A stretch of 41,096 nucleotides of DNA from Pseudomonadota bacterium (GTDB lineage: Bacteria; Desulfobacterota; Desulfobacteria; Desulfobacterales; JAHIVH01), in NCBI GenBank assembly GCA_018816735.1, contig JAHIVH010000097.1, positions 1 to 41,096 of the forward strand. Direction: 5' to 3'. Below the pieces are notes generated by a model, which was not told where the DNA came from, ran no database searches, and saw nothing but the letters and a program-made list of their open reading frames with translations. Each line of letters begins with the position of its first letter. Position 1 is the first letter of the stretch. This document shows, one piece after another, positions 1 to 8,756 of the stretch. The position numbers and the translations under genes were made by a program.

Positions 1-102
1 GTATCTTTTTGGGAATTCATTAACGATAGGATAGCCCAAAATAATAATATTCCTCCCTTACCAGATCTAATGGAACTTAAGGCTGCTATTGCCTCGGCAT
101 AG
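1..102 (+). CDS. Transposase-like C-terminal fragment (5' end outside window)
   Basis: An open frame runs from the first base to a TAG at 100-102 and encodes 33 residues. It contains the motif FWEFINDRI and a proline-rich PPLPDL stretch followed by a short helix, which resembles the C-terminal tail of some IS transposases. The match is from memory of family appearance, not a search. The 61-bp repeat at 139-199 lies 36 bp past the stop, where an IS right end would be expected, which supports the call. The frame is intact as far as visible, so the gene may be functional outside the window. The family cannot be named from this fragment. Confidence 0.5.
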   Translation, partial: VSFWEFINDRIAQNNNIPPLPDLMELKAAIASA

Positions 103-138
103 TTGCGTCTTTTCTACCACATACTTTTTGAGATGTTA

Positions 139-199
139 CCGTTTTGATAATCTTGGAATGTCGAGCTATTACGGTATATTACTCACGTGAAAATCTGTG
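139..199 (+). repeat. 61-bp repeat, left copy (putative IS right end)
   Basis: The sequence begins CCGTTTTGATAATCTTGG and ends CACGTGAAAATCTGTG. It is the exact reverse complement of 40961-41021 over 61 bp, and identity stops abruptly on both sides. Its position just after a transposase-like C-terminus suggests the terminal inverted repeat of an IS whose outer tip is at 199. Confidence 0.8.
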
Positions 200-254
200 A
201 TGACTGAAAAATCTCCTTATTGATACACGGTCAGGTTGACCCTATCAAAAAAAT

Positions 255-268
255 CGAACGGCCGTTCG
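255..268. promoter_or_regulatory. Perfect 14-bp palindrome, TetR-operator-like
   Basis: CGAACGGCCGTTCG is its own reverse complement and sits in AT-rich non-coding DNA. GAACGG-CCGTTC dyads are typical of TetR-family operators, and two TetR-type regulators are encoded in this window. No gene starts next to it, so it may be an orphan site or a remnant of a promoter cut by the IS. Confidence 0.35.
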
Positions 269-419
269 TTTAAATAGTGAAAATCATACTTTGCATGGAA
301 TTGCAAGACGAAAAAGAGTGAAGATGGAAAGTTGAGAGGTTGCGTGGCTGGGAATAAAAAACAGGCGCAAAGGGTAAAAAGATTTTGAATAGGGTTGATG
401 GATGGGTGTATCTATTCAT

Positions 420-469
420 CACAGAGATCACAGAGGCCAGATCAACTTTTTTTCTCTGTGCGCTCTGTG
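420..469. repeat. Imperfect inverted repeat of CACAGAG/CTCTGTG units
   Basis: Arms 420-435 and 454-469 are 16 bp each and pair with two mismatches in the middle. The loop is 18 bases and includes a run of T. Each arm itself contains two CACAGAG-like units. It could fold as a hairpin after the porin gene or be a dispersed intergenic repeat. Confidence 0.5.
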
Positions 470-548
470 CTCTTGGTGGTGATATTAATTATGGTCCTAA
501 TATTTACGTCAATGTGCACTTGGCATCGCAATTTAAAAATCCGTATCG

Positions 549-1727
549 CTAAAACATAAACGACATCTTGGCCGCATAAAGCATCCATTCGTTATAAGTA
601 TGGCCGTCATTATCCTCTTTCACGCCAGAATTGCCATTCATCAGGTGGGCTTCAAGCTTGAACAGCCAGAAAGGATTGATATCAAACCGGAAAGAGAGAC
701 ATTGGTCCTTGAGTTCGTTATAATCTTTGTTTACATCCGGATCCTCAAGAAATTCTGAATAGTAAAAACCGGTTTCCAGCCAGTCTGTGAAACGATAGGA
801 TAATCTCAAATAATAGCAATCATCAAATGAGGTTTCCGTATCAGCATCATACGCCAATATAAATTTTCCCTTATTATACAAGCGAACGGCCACATCATTT
901 ATAGTCACATAGTTTTCAGCAGAGAGGGTCAGATTGTTCCATATAAACTCAGCAGAGATCGTATACCATTGACTCGATGATGCTCTGTACCTGATAGAAG
1001 AAGTGGCACTATCATCTTCGGCATTATATAGAAAATCCGTTTTCACATAGGAAACGCCCAGGCGAAGACCATCCAAAGGTGCAAGCCATTCTAAGTGAAC
1101 ATCATATACAGGTCCGACCTCAATATCGGTCAGATGTAAATCCGGAAATCGTATTTGAAGCAATTCAGCCGTACCGCTATCCACCGGGATCTGAGTATTA
1201 CCAGTCGAAAACTGATATTTAAGCATCCCCAAAACCCCCATTGCCTGGGAGCCAAATAATTCTATTCCCTTGATGCTTTTGCTTCCGTCTCTCAAGTATT
1301 CATTATACACACTGCCAGGTAAAAATATGGCCGTTCTCAGCGCATCATAATCCCGGGTATCATTATAAAATCCAAACGGCAGTTTAATAAGTCCGGCCCT
1401 CAGCCCCAGCCAGTTTCTGAAGTTATATTCCCCAAACGCCCAATTGACGACAATTTCATCGTTCCCGACATTTCCGATGTCCCGGGCAAAAAACTGGCAT
1501 CCTATTTTAAGACGCCGGGTTGCGTATGTGGTAAAATTGATTCCCATTTCATTGAACTGGAAGGTCCCGTCGTCTGTATCTGCCAGATAGTTGTTCTGAT
1601 CGGTCTTCAAGTAGCCTTGAGAAATAAATCCGTGGATTTGGACATCTTCTGCCATGGCCTGGAAACAGCCCCCCATGACAAGAAAAAGTAATCCTGAAAT
1701 AAACATATTTTGATAGATTTTTTTCAT
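549..1727 (-). CDS. Outer-membrane beta-barrel porin, paralogue 1
   Basis: The 392-residue product has a signal peptide (MKKIYQN, hydrophobic core, cleavage near AMA-ED) and a body of alternating aromatic and polar residues ending in the terminal aromatic (SFMF) typical of outer-membrane barrels. The start at 1727 is chosen because AGGAGGG lies 7-8 bases upstream; an upstream in-frame ATG at 1757 would place the SD inside the gene. It follows the PstS-like gene by 19 bp and shares its operon. It is clearly paralogous to the barrel at 32193: both have GFISQGYL/GYISQGYL after the signal peptide, LRTAIFLP/LRTSILLP and a matching C-terminus. Substrate is unknown; the family resembles anion-selective porins. 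Confidence 0.8.
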   Translation of the reverse strand: MKKIYQNMFISGLLFLVMGGCFQAMAEDVQIHGFISQGYLKTDQNNYLADTDDGTFQFNEMGINFTTYATRRLKIGCQFFARDIGNVGNDEIVVNWAFGEYNFRNWLGLRAGLIKLPFGFYNDTRDYDALRTAIFLPGSVYNEYLRDGSKSIKGIELFGSQAMGVLGMLKYQFSTGNTQIPVDSGTAELLQIRFPDLHLTDIEVGPVYDVHLEWLAPLDGLRLGVSYVKTDFLYNAEDDSATSSIRYRASSSQWYTISAEFIWNNLTLSAENYVTINDVAVRLYNKGKFILAYDADTETSFDDCYYLRLSYRFTDWLETGFYYSEFLEDPDVNKDYNELKDQCLSFRFDINPFWLFKLEAHLMNGNSGVKEDNDGHTYNEWMLYAAKMSFMF

Positions 1728-1746
1728 TGATAGCCCTCCTGAGCAT

Positions 1747-2187
1747 CTATTTATCAATTGGTTTTACATCACCCGGCAGATTGATTTCTGACGAGACATA
1801 ACCAATAGATCCTTTTGTTTTTGCAATATAATCCACGATTTCATCGTCTGTTTTCATTTTTGTGGACATCGCGCCTTTGCCTGTAAATAAATTCTGTCGC
1901 CATACATTCTGAAACTGGGATGATGTGCGTTTGATATATTTCTTGAGGAAAGCGTCATGAATCTCGTTATCCCCTGACAGAACAACCATAATGACCTCAT
2001 TGTTATCCCAGTTGATAATGTTGCCCAAAAATATTTTTTTTATGGTATCCTGACCCAGCTTGTCTGACGGCACATCTTTGTTGGCAATGACCACTACGTC
2101 CCCTGCATATGCTTCATGCATGACCAGGACCATTCCCACGCTCCATACCAGACATAGCATTAATATAAACCTGTCCGCTCCATTCAT
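1747..2187 (-). CDS. Small PstS-like periplasmic substrate-binding-domain protein, paralogue 1
   Basis: The product has 146 residues including a signal peptide that ends near AYA-GD. The mature part reads VVVIANKDVPSD, then KKIFLG, then a C-terminal TKGSIGYVS, the pattern of short proteins annotated as phosphate ABC transporter substrate-binding-like. It is about half the length of a full PstS, so it is probably a single-lobe relative and not a complete transporter receptor. The ATG at 2187 is preceded by GGGAGGGA. No ABC permease or ATPase is nearby. It is co-transcribed with the porin, and the same pair recurs at 33517-33948 and 32193-33461. Confidence 0.75.
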   Translation of the reverse strand: MNGADRFILMLCLVWSVGMVLVMHEAYAGDVVVIANKDVPSDKLGQDTIKKIFLGNIINWDNNEVIMVVLSGDNEIHDAFLKKYIKRTSSQFQNVWRQNLFTGKGAMSTKMKTDDEIVDYIAKTKGSIGYVSSEINLPGDVKPIDK

Positions 2188-2547
2188 TTTTTCCCTCCCC
2201 ATCTGCTATAAAAATTACTGTTATAAAAAGCTGATAAAAAATGCTTGAAACTTAAAAAGAAATACGGCTGATGTTGCTTCCAAGGTCCGATTCTATTGAT
2301 TGTCAATTTTTGCGGGATAGTTCTCTTGTGTGCTGTTCTCGCGAGATTATCAAGACAAATTTATTTGATATACATATGCCAGTTTTTGCCTGATTTCAAG
2401 ACATTCTGTTTATTTTTTAAAATAACACTGTATGTATTATCCTTCTATCTTGTTCTTGACTTCGCCGTTTCTCATCCTCTCAATATCAGTATTCCAAAGC
2501 CAGTCGCGGTCGCGTCTTCCCGCTCATCATCAAAACCAGATTTCATG
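2188..2547. other. Intergenic stretch upstream of the PstS-like/porin operon
   Basis: About 360 bp separate the end of the 1000-residue exported protein gene from the PstS-like gene; both are read on the minus strand. It must contain the promoter of the PstS-like/porin pair. A minus-strand TTGACA occurs near 2302-2307, but no good -10 is seen 16-18 bp further. A plus-strand frame here has hydrophobic low-quality composition and runs into the neighbouring gene, so it was not accepted. Confidence 0.4.
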
Positions 2548-5547
2548 CTATTCTTCAACTTCCTCTACTGTAAGCGCACCCGCCATAAAATCAAGAAGAT
2601 GATAGATATCCTTCCAGAATGACCCTTCCTCATAATTCATCATGGTATCAGAGTGAAAGAACCGGTCTGTGTCAATTAAAATCTCCTCGAACGAATAAGA
2701 GGGATCTCTTTCAAGTCCGCATAGAACATAGGAAAGCACGCCATCAGGTTGCAAGGCCTCTTCAGCCGTTTTAAGGGCATCAGCCCAGATATGCGTTTTA
2801 TTCACCTCTTTCAGAATGGTTGTCGCGTGTATCAGGCCTCGGGTTAAAACCCTGTCTTCCGAACTGTTTCCCATCACTTCCACAATGCCTTGTGAGGCCT
2901 TTGCCCAGTCCGTATCCGATATGTCGACGCTTGTCACATGGTCAATAAATCCAAGCAAATCATCCACGACCTGATACGAAGAATCTTCGGAAAAAATACC
3001 GCCGATCGTATCCATAGTGAGCTTCATGGAGTCCCATCGTCTTTCGTCATCTGTTGCTTTTTCCGTTATGGTAAGCAATTCTCTGGCAAGGGTATAGGGT
3101 GAGGTTGTATCTTTTTCAACCGTACCCACCACCTCAGCAAGACCTTCGGCAATTTTCCCCCTGGCATCGGCCAGTTCGGGTTTACCCAAAACAGATGCAA
3201 CATGAAGCAGGTTTTTGATAAGCCCCTTTGATTCAAGTGCGGCCAATGGCTCAAGAAATCTGCCAAGCGGCATGCTTTCTGTCGCCGGATTATCATAAAT
3301 ACCCGTCTCGGTAGTGACTTCGGCCAATGGTGAAAACAGATTCAGGATATATCCAAAGGGATAGGTCACCCCAAACGCTTTTTTGGCGGCCGCGAGCCTG
3401 GGCTCCAAACCATCCAGTGATAAGGGATAGGGAGATACCACGTCTTGATAGGCAAGGTATGAGGCCATCCCCAAGGCAGCCACAAAATTGAACATCGGAT
3501 TGATTTTTTCCTTGTTCTTTTTATAGGTATAATCTCTCAAATCATAATAGTATTTATAATTTTCCGGATGATCGGTGTCCAGAAACCGGTCCAGATGAAA
3601 GGCGTCTGAATCCCAGTATGCCAAGGACATGACGAGCACCCACATGTCTCGCAAATCTCTGGGCAGAAAATAAATTTTGTCCGTGCCTTCCTCCGGATAA
3701 CCGCAAGGCATATATGCTTTGATCGATTCAGCAGCCATATCCGTTACCCACTGCGGCAGGTTATAGGTCACTGCAGCATTGGACAGGGCTTCCGGTAAAT
3801 TTTTAACAATGGTGTCCAGATCAATATAAATAGTAGATGTGGCGCCGACATTTACCATAAAAGTGATGGGAAGCGTCTTTATCCGCATCATATTGAAGAA
3901 GGGGATAAGTGCGGCCATGGATGGGATTCTCGGCGCCAGCTGAACCAGATCCATTGTCGCGTAGTATTTGCGTTCAAAAAGTACCCAGCGCATATTATCG
4001 TAAATGTTGTCATAGGGACCATTATAAAGGCCGTCTGCCACAAGGAAAAGGGCCATATCCGCTGCACCCACGACTGCGGGGCAAAGCGGCGCCACATATA
4101 CGCCATCGACCATTTTGCCGTATCCTCTTTTCTCTGTTATCGGATGCCCGTGCCCCATGTAATATCCTTCACCTTTTTCATATTTTTCCGCCCACAGGGA
4201 ATGCGTAATGGTAATCTGATCTGCTGTGGGTATCATTTTCCGCATATACCCGGCTGACTTCTCCGCATTTTCTCCTTCGAATAAAAAGTTGGCTGTAAAT
4301 GTAAGCGGGACATTCCATCGGGTGAGATAAGCGGCCAGCGCCCTTAATGCGGAAAAATCCTTATATGACACTTTACCATTGGGCTCATAGAACCGACCAT
4401 CGCCGTATTCTCCAAGGCCGCTTCTGTCAAAGCAGAAGGCATCGGATGTGGCCATGGTAATGAAATGGTCATCAACATGGTCCATGGAGTACCCGTCTTT
4501 TTCGAAATTGTGGATGGTTTCAAGAAGTATATTGACGAGATTGGCATGCATCAGCAGATCTCTTATTGCATATTCCTGTTTACCGTCTTTTCCAAACGTG
4601 TCAAAGCCGATTTCCGAGACAACCGGCCCAACCCAAGGTCCTTTTGCCCAGAGGTGATCGAAAATTTCTCCAAGCCGGTCCTCATTATAGGTATCGTAGA
4701 TATTCTGCAACATGGTTTTAAGCGTAATATACACATCCTTGTCGCCGGAAAAGTTCCCCAGACTGTTCAGCATGCCTTTCAGAGCTGATTTCACTTCTTC
4801 GTCATCATAGAACATGCTTTTCAGGGCCTGTATAATTTTGGCACACCCTTCCGGTGATTTACGGGCAAACTTTTCCAAAAGCGCGTCCACATCTTCAAAA
4901 TCGAGTTCGCCATCCTCTGGTCGGATAAACTCCTGCAGATCATCCACCAGAAAATCCATCCGGAGATTGACATCGTCTTTGGCCATCGAGGAAAGGTATC
5001 CGACGACTTTTCTTAAAATAGCGACAAGATAATCGGTTGTCTCAGGCGAATCCGGATGGCTGTTTTCCAGGTCATCCAGATCTTCCAGGTAATTGTAGAA
5101 CGGCGCTTTTTTCTCGTCGTCAACGGCAATGATGTTGCTTGTGAATTCCCCCAGGGTGGCCATCAAATCAGGAACCGGACCTTTTGACTTCATGGAGGCC
5201 TGTGCTTCAATAGAAAAAGTCTTTAAGGGAAACGAAAATCCCGTATCGATCAGTGGGGGAAGGATGTCTGAAAGATTGGCAATCACGTTTGCAGTTGAAT
5301 CATTGCCGAGAAAGTCGCCGAACAATTTGTTTTCGAATTCAGGAATGGTCAAATCGCTGCTTGTAAAAAATGTCTCTAATCCGGGATAATCTTCAAGAAT
5401 ATCGTAAACATTTGCATACTTGCTCTCCGACATGGCGGTTTTTGATTTTTCTTCAACCACATTTTTATCTTCACCACATCCGATTGAAATAACAATACAT
5501 AAACCGATCGCCCCTGATAGAAAACGGGTGTTGAATATACTTCTTTT
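2548..5547 (-). CDS. Large exported or lipid-anchored protein of unknown function
   Basis: The product is about 999 residues. It starts MKRSIFNTRF with a hydrophobic segment ending in SIGCGED, a lipoprotein-like site but with Ser at -3, so the lipobox is imperfect. GGAGG lies 5-6 bases before the ATG at 5547. The body is acidic and helix-rich, with many Asp/Glu and repeated patterns such as VDDLxxF and LLxxLxxF that suggest alpha-solenoid-like organisation. No catalytic motif is recognised. It follows the FadL-type gene on the same strand after a 340-bp gap, so it may be an envelope partner of that uptake system. Function is unassigned. Confidence 0.7.
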   Translation of the reverse strand, partial: KRSIFNTRFLSGAIGLCIVISIGCGEDKNVVEEKSKTAMSESKYANVYDILEDYPGLETFFTSSDLTIPEFENKLFGDFLGNDSTANVIANLSDILPPLIDTGFSFPLKTFSIEAQASMKSKGPVPDLMATLGEFTSNIIAVDDEKKAPFYNYLEDLDDLENSHPDSPETTDYLVAILRKVVGYLSSMAKDDVNLRMDFLVDDLQEFIRPEDGELDFEDVDALLEKFARKSPEGCAKIIQALKSMFYDDEEVKSALKGMLNSLGNFSGDKDVYITLKTMLQNIYDTYNEDRLGEIFDHLWAKGPWVGPVVSEIGFDTFGKDGKQEYAIRDLLMHANLVNILLETIHNFEKDGYSMDHVDDHFITMATSDAFCFDRSGLGEYGDGRFYEPNGKVSYKDFSALRALAAYLTRWNVPLTFTANFLFEGENAEKSAGYMRKMIPTADQITITHSLWAEKYEKGEGYYMGHGHPITEKRGYGKMVDGVYVAPLCPAVVGAADMALFLVADGLYNGPYDNIYDNMRWVLFERKYYATMDLVQLAPRIPSMAALIPFFNMMRIKTLPITFMVNVGATSTIYIDLDTIVKNLPEALSNAAVTYNLPQWVTDMAAESIKAYMPCGYPEEGTDKIYFLPRDLRDMWVLVMSLAYWDSDAFHLDRFLDTDHPENYKYYYDLRDYTYKKNKEKINPMFNFVAALGMASYLAYQDVVSPYPLSLDGLEPRLAAAKKAFGVTYPFGYILNLFSPLAEVTTETGIYDNPATESMPLGRFLEPLAALESKGLIKNLLHVASVLGKPELADARGKIAEGLAEVVGTVEKDTTSPYTLARELLTITEKATDDERRWDSMKLTMDTIGGIFSEDSSYQVVDDLLGFIDHVTSVDISDTDWAKASQGIVEVMGNSSEDRVLTRGLIHATTILKEVNKTHIWADALKTAEEALQPDGVLSYVLCGLERDPSYSFEEILIDTDRFFHSDTMMNYEEGSFWKDIYHLLDFMAGALTVEEVEE

Positions 5548-5887
5548 CATGAAAGCCTCCATTGAAAAACATCCAATTGAAATTTCAAACGGAGTCAGGC
5601 AAGGCTGATATCAAAATTTTCAGATAGTTTTATTGCCTCTCACATACTCCCCTTTGAAATAGATTCGTGTTCTTTTAAAAACCCAAATCTGTTGCCACTG
5701 TCCGGAAGCTGGCGATGCGGTAATATAAAACGCCTTCTACCGGATTTTTATACAAAGCTTTCTAAAAAGTATATTTCATAAAAAAAATACGTCTCTTTCC
5801 TGAATCTGAAAAGAGAATCGGTATCGGTTCACAAACTGAACGGTCATTTAATTAATAACAGTATTCAGTAAGTGAATGCCATTATTT
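5548..5887. other. 340-bp leader with tandem dyads upstream of the large exported protein gene
   Basis: No gene was found. Two dyads of the form (A/G)TTCA-N5-TGAA(C/T) lie directly after the FadL stop (5827-5841 and 5863-5877). The remainder is AT-rich leader. The gap suggests that the downstream gene has its own promoter in addition to any read-through. Confidence 0.45.
5827..5877. promoter_or_regulatory. Two tandem 15-bp dyads, candidate operators
   Basis: GTTCACAAACTGAAC (5827-5841) and ATTCAGTAAGTGAAT (5863-5877) have the same architecture: 5-bp arms with a 5-bp spacer, centres 36 bp apart. The similarity of two dyads in one short region suggests a dimeric regulator site for the large exported protein gene. 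No regulator can be assigned. Confidence 0.35.
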
Positions 5888-7183
5888 TCAGTTATTTAGA
5901 GTAAGTCTATCATAACAGATGCGCACGGAAAGTAAAGCAGAAAAAACATTTCCTTTTAGCGAGTAATCGCTGCCATCTGATTTTGTAAATGTCCTGTTTT
6001 TAAACAATTGTTCCTGTAAAGACACACCTATCCAAACCGGATACTTAATGATTCCGAATGGTCTGTCAAATTTTTTCTCCCCACCGCAACTGACGATATG
6101 CCGATCACTTCCCAGGTAATTGGATATGCCTGGCTGATCGGGAACCGGTGTGGGGGCAAACACGTATCCTGCAAATATATTCAAATCTTCCGACTTTGAA
6201 TATGTCATCCCCAGATGATAGGAATTCACATCGTCAAATTCCGGGGCAACGCGGTTCAAGTCGCGCACAGCACCACGATTAAAGTCAGACCATTGTTCCC
6301 TTACAAGGTCGACTTCTATTTCTGCATTTCCGGTCCGGTAGGAAATTCCTGCACGGTAAACCGGTGGGCTCCAGCTCGCCAATATCGCCAGAAGCGCCGG
6401 TATTTTGGCTGCAAATTCACCCAGTTTCAAGTCAAGGTTGGCGTTGAATTTATCAATATCAGCGGCAATGGCATCTTTATAAGAAAAACCGAAACTTAAA
6501 TCTTCAGTTGGCTTATAAATCACCCCCAGTACAGGTTTAAGAGAAGCATCCATTTTCATCCAGAGTTCCTGTCTGGCCGGAATTGTAGGTTCTGTGGTTG
6601 ATAAACCACCTGTTTCCAGCGTGAGATTCGCTGCGGCATTTCCGGCAATCATGGCATGGGCACCTGCACCAATCCACAATGAATCCTCGATAACCTCCAT
6701 GCCCAGACCCGTATAAATGGTTATTCGTTTCAAGGGTGCACCAAACTGAACATAGGAATAGGTACTTTCTTCCACATCTTCCAGCAAAGCCACCGAACCG
6801 TCATCCATTGCGGCAAGCCCCATTCCAAACGCAATGTTCTTTTTAAGATCGGCAAGCAGGGAAAGATTCAGTGCAAGATCCAGCTCTATCGCGCCAAAAG
6901 ACAGATCATCATTGTCAGGCGCAGTTGCCGGGGAATCGCTTATTTTCATTGAAGAAAATGTTCTCAAATAGGAAAGGCCCGAATTAAAACCAGTGACCTT
7001 TCCCAACCCTGCCGGGTTATAGAATACGCTTGTGCCGTCAGCCACGCTCGCACATACGGCAGAGCCCGTACTCATGCCCTTTGCACCAAAACCATATGTA
7101 TCAAGAATATCAGCAGATGTTTCAGATAATAGAACAAAAGAAATACTCAACATGCAAATAATTGAAATAAATTGTTTTTTCAT
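5888..7183 (-). CDS. FadL/OmpP1/TodX-family outer-membrane transport protein
   Basis: The 431-residue product has a signal peptide ending near TSA-DI. The mature N-terminus GFGAKGMSTGSAV, then DGTSVFYNPAGLG, is the hallmark of the FadL/OmpP1 family (expected pattern GxxxAGxGGA...DxSTxxxNPAGL). These outer-membrane barrels admit hydrophobic compounds such as long-chain fatty acids or aromatic hydrocarbons. Length is normal for the family. It ends in YDRLTLNN, which is less typical than a terminal Phe. GGAAG precedes the ATG. It is 62 bp downstream of the 482-residue exported protein gene and probably in the same operon as etfAB, linking uptake of a hydrophobic substrate to the oxidation genes. 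Confidence 0.85.
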   Translation of the reverse strand: MKKQFISIICMLSISFVLLSETSADILDTYGFGAKGMSTGSAVCASVADGTSVFYNPAGLGKVTGFNSGLSYLRTFSSMKISDSPATAPDNDDLSFGAIELDLALNLSLLADLKKNIAFGMGLAAMDDGSVALLEDVEESTYSYVQFGAPLKRITIYTGLGMEVIEDSLWIGAGAHAMIAGNAAANLTLETGGLSTTEPTIPARQELWMKMDASLKPVLGVIYKPTEDLSFGFSYKDAIAADIDKFNANLDLKLGEFAAKIPALLAILASWSPPVYRAGISYRTGNAEIEVDLVREQWSDFNRGAVRDLNRVAPEFDDVNSYHLGMTYSKSEDLNIFAGYVFAPTPVPDQPGISNYLGSDRHIVSCGGEKKFDRPFGIIKYPVWIGVSLQEQLFKNRTFTKSDGSDYSLKGNVFSALLSVRICYDRLTLNN

Positions 7184-7245
7184 TTTTTTTCTTCCATTAA
7201 CAGGGCCTCGTGTTTAATGATATCTTCATGCTGCCTGTTCTTTGT

Positions 7246-8694
7246 TTATGATTCCTGATTGGTTTTAATCAATTCCTTGGTGAAAACACCACTGTTTGTC
7301 ATGGTGATTTCTCCTGCTTTCAACTGTAATGGTACTTTTTGCATATTCAGGATTTCAGTAAGCAGGGCTTTATTCAATCCCGCTTCCCTGTAGAAGTGAT
7401 TTGGTATGCAACCGGTTGTATCGATGAAATATTTACCGGATGCCAGTCCTTTCAGAACCAGCTGATCAAACATGGCACCAATATCACCTTTAAAATTTTC
7501 AGGTGGATGATCATCTTTTTCATCATCGTTATAGGTTGAAAAGGCCTCTCCGTTTTTAAGAAAATTCGGATCAAATACCGTTATCATTATCTGTGTCCCC
7601 TGGGGCCCAGTAATTAAGCGCCAGCTATCCTTTTTATTGCTATAGGCCTTTTCCTCCTTGCTCATGACACCGTCGATCAGAAATCCTTCAGGATTTTCAG
7701 AACTGTAATATTTCATGCCCTTGGCTTTTTCAGATAAGTCCATGCCAAAAGAAAGCGTGATATCTGAAATCAGTGCACCGGGATTGAATGGCACCCCCAT
7801 GATTGTTTTGGTGAGTGTCAATGAATCTACCATGATGGAATCGATATAAAACTTGGGACCCTTTATCCCCAAAGGAAAGCCCGGATACATGCATGAGTGC
7901 GTCAGAATTCTAACTGGCCCCTCTTTGTATGCGATGATACCGCCTTTAACCAAACCTTCGCTGAAGGGCACTTTTATAAGCCCGCCCATAAACCGGATAC
8001 GGCCTCTGACTTTCTGCCTGTCAAAAATGTTTTCGCTATTTCCGCCCCCCCGCTCGTTAACCCAGAGTTTATCGATAAAAATAGTCGGCGAGGCTTTCTT
8101 TTTTCCTTTATCCTTGATCAATCCATCGTATCCCCATGAAATGGCACGAATATTAAACCCGACATCGCCCTGGTCAAAAAGTGAAGTGACAGAATCAAGC
8201 CTGACCACAGGCAGGTCACCATTAAATATTGAAATATAAACCCATGTTTCTTCCCTGGATGAAGGATCGATCACGGCAACAGGAATTGCTTTCTCAGCAC
8301 CGTCAGGCATGAGAGAATCCGGAGCTTTTTCTCCGGCATCTCTTGCCATGAAGGCAATCAAATCCTGTTCATCATAAACATGATTGGACAGATTGCCGTT
8401 TGCTTCCGGTCCCTGTGAAAGGATATAGTTCCCCTCTCCGGATACCTCATCAATCTGAAATACGATTGGCCTGAACTGGTCCTCTCGGAACGCAAACACC
8501 ATGATTTTTTCAAGGGGTGTTCCGATGATATCGGGAACAAGCTTGCCTGAAATTTCAACAGGTTCATAATATCTTCCCGTGTTGGAATCTTCGGACGGGG
8601 ATGCGTCGATGTAAGACGCAGGAAACAGGGAATAGAACGCAATTACAATCAGGATGTTTCTTGTTCTGCTGAGTACGGATAGTCGTGTTGCCAT
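7246..8694 (-). CDS. Exported protein of unknown function, beta-rich
   Basis: The 482-residue product starts MATRLSVLSR with a hydrophobic export signal ending near YIDA-SP. The mature part alternates short hydrophobic strands, with phrases such as FQIDEV, YDEQDLIAFMARDAG and KFYIDSIMVDSLTLT, suggesting a beta-rich periplasmic or surface protein. No enzyme motif is recognised. GGAGG lies 8 bases before the ATG. It sits between etfB (62 bp upstream) and the FadL-type gene (62 bp downstream), all on the minus strand, so it probably belongs to the uptake part of the cluster. Confidence 0.7.
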   Translation of the reverse strand: MATRLSVLSRTRNILIVIAFYSLFPASYIDASPSEDSNTGRYYEPVEISGKLVPDIIGTPLEKIMVFAFREDQFRPIVFQIDEVSGEGNYILSQGPEANGNLSNHVYDEQDLIAFMARDAGEKAPDSLMPDGAEKAIPVAVIDPSSREETWVYISIFNGDLPVVRLDSVTSLFDQGDVGFNIRAISWGYDGLIKDKGKKKASPTIFIDKLWVNERGGGNSENIFDRQKVRGRIRFMGGLIKVPFSEGLVKGGIIAYKEGPVRILTHSCMYPGFPLGIKGPKFYIDSIMVDSLTLTKTIMGVPFNPGALISDITLSFGMDLSEKAKGMKYYSSENPEGFLIDGVMSKEEKAYSNKKDSWRLITGPQGTQIMITVFDPNFLKNGEAFSTYNDDEKDDHPPENFKGDIGAMFDQLVLKGLASGKYFIDTTGCIPNHFYREAGLNKALLTEILNMQKVPLQLKAGEITMTNSGVFTKELIKTNQES

Positions 8695-8756
8695 TTTTCA
8701 AATCCTCCATTCAAGGATATTATCGTGACAGAATCATAAAAGATGTCTTTCAGATA

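Larger units (their letters stand above)
103..548. other. Non-coding stretch between IS end and porin gene
   Basis: No credible gene is present. It holds the 61-bp repeat (139-199), a perfect 14-bp palindrome (255-268) and a dyad of CACAGAG-type units (420-469). It is immediately downstream of the minus-strand porin gene, so the 420-469 dyad could help end that transcript, although no clean U-tract follows the stem. Confidence 0.6.

Noticed and set aside
139..199. Repeat as part of a CRISPR array
   Set aside because: Only two distant copies in opposite orientation and no spacer array.
420..469. Rho-independent terminator after the porin gene
   Set aside because: The arms pair with mismatches and no U-run follows the stem on the minus strand.
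2296..2622. 108-codon plus-strand open frame
   Set aside because: Non-ATG start, no ribosome binding site, low-complexity hydrophobic translation and overlap with the end of the well-supported minus-strand gene at 2548.
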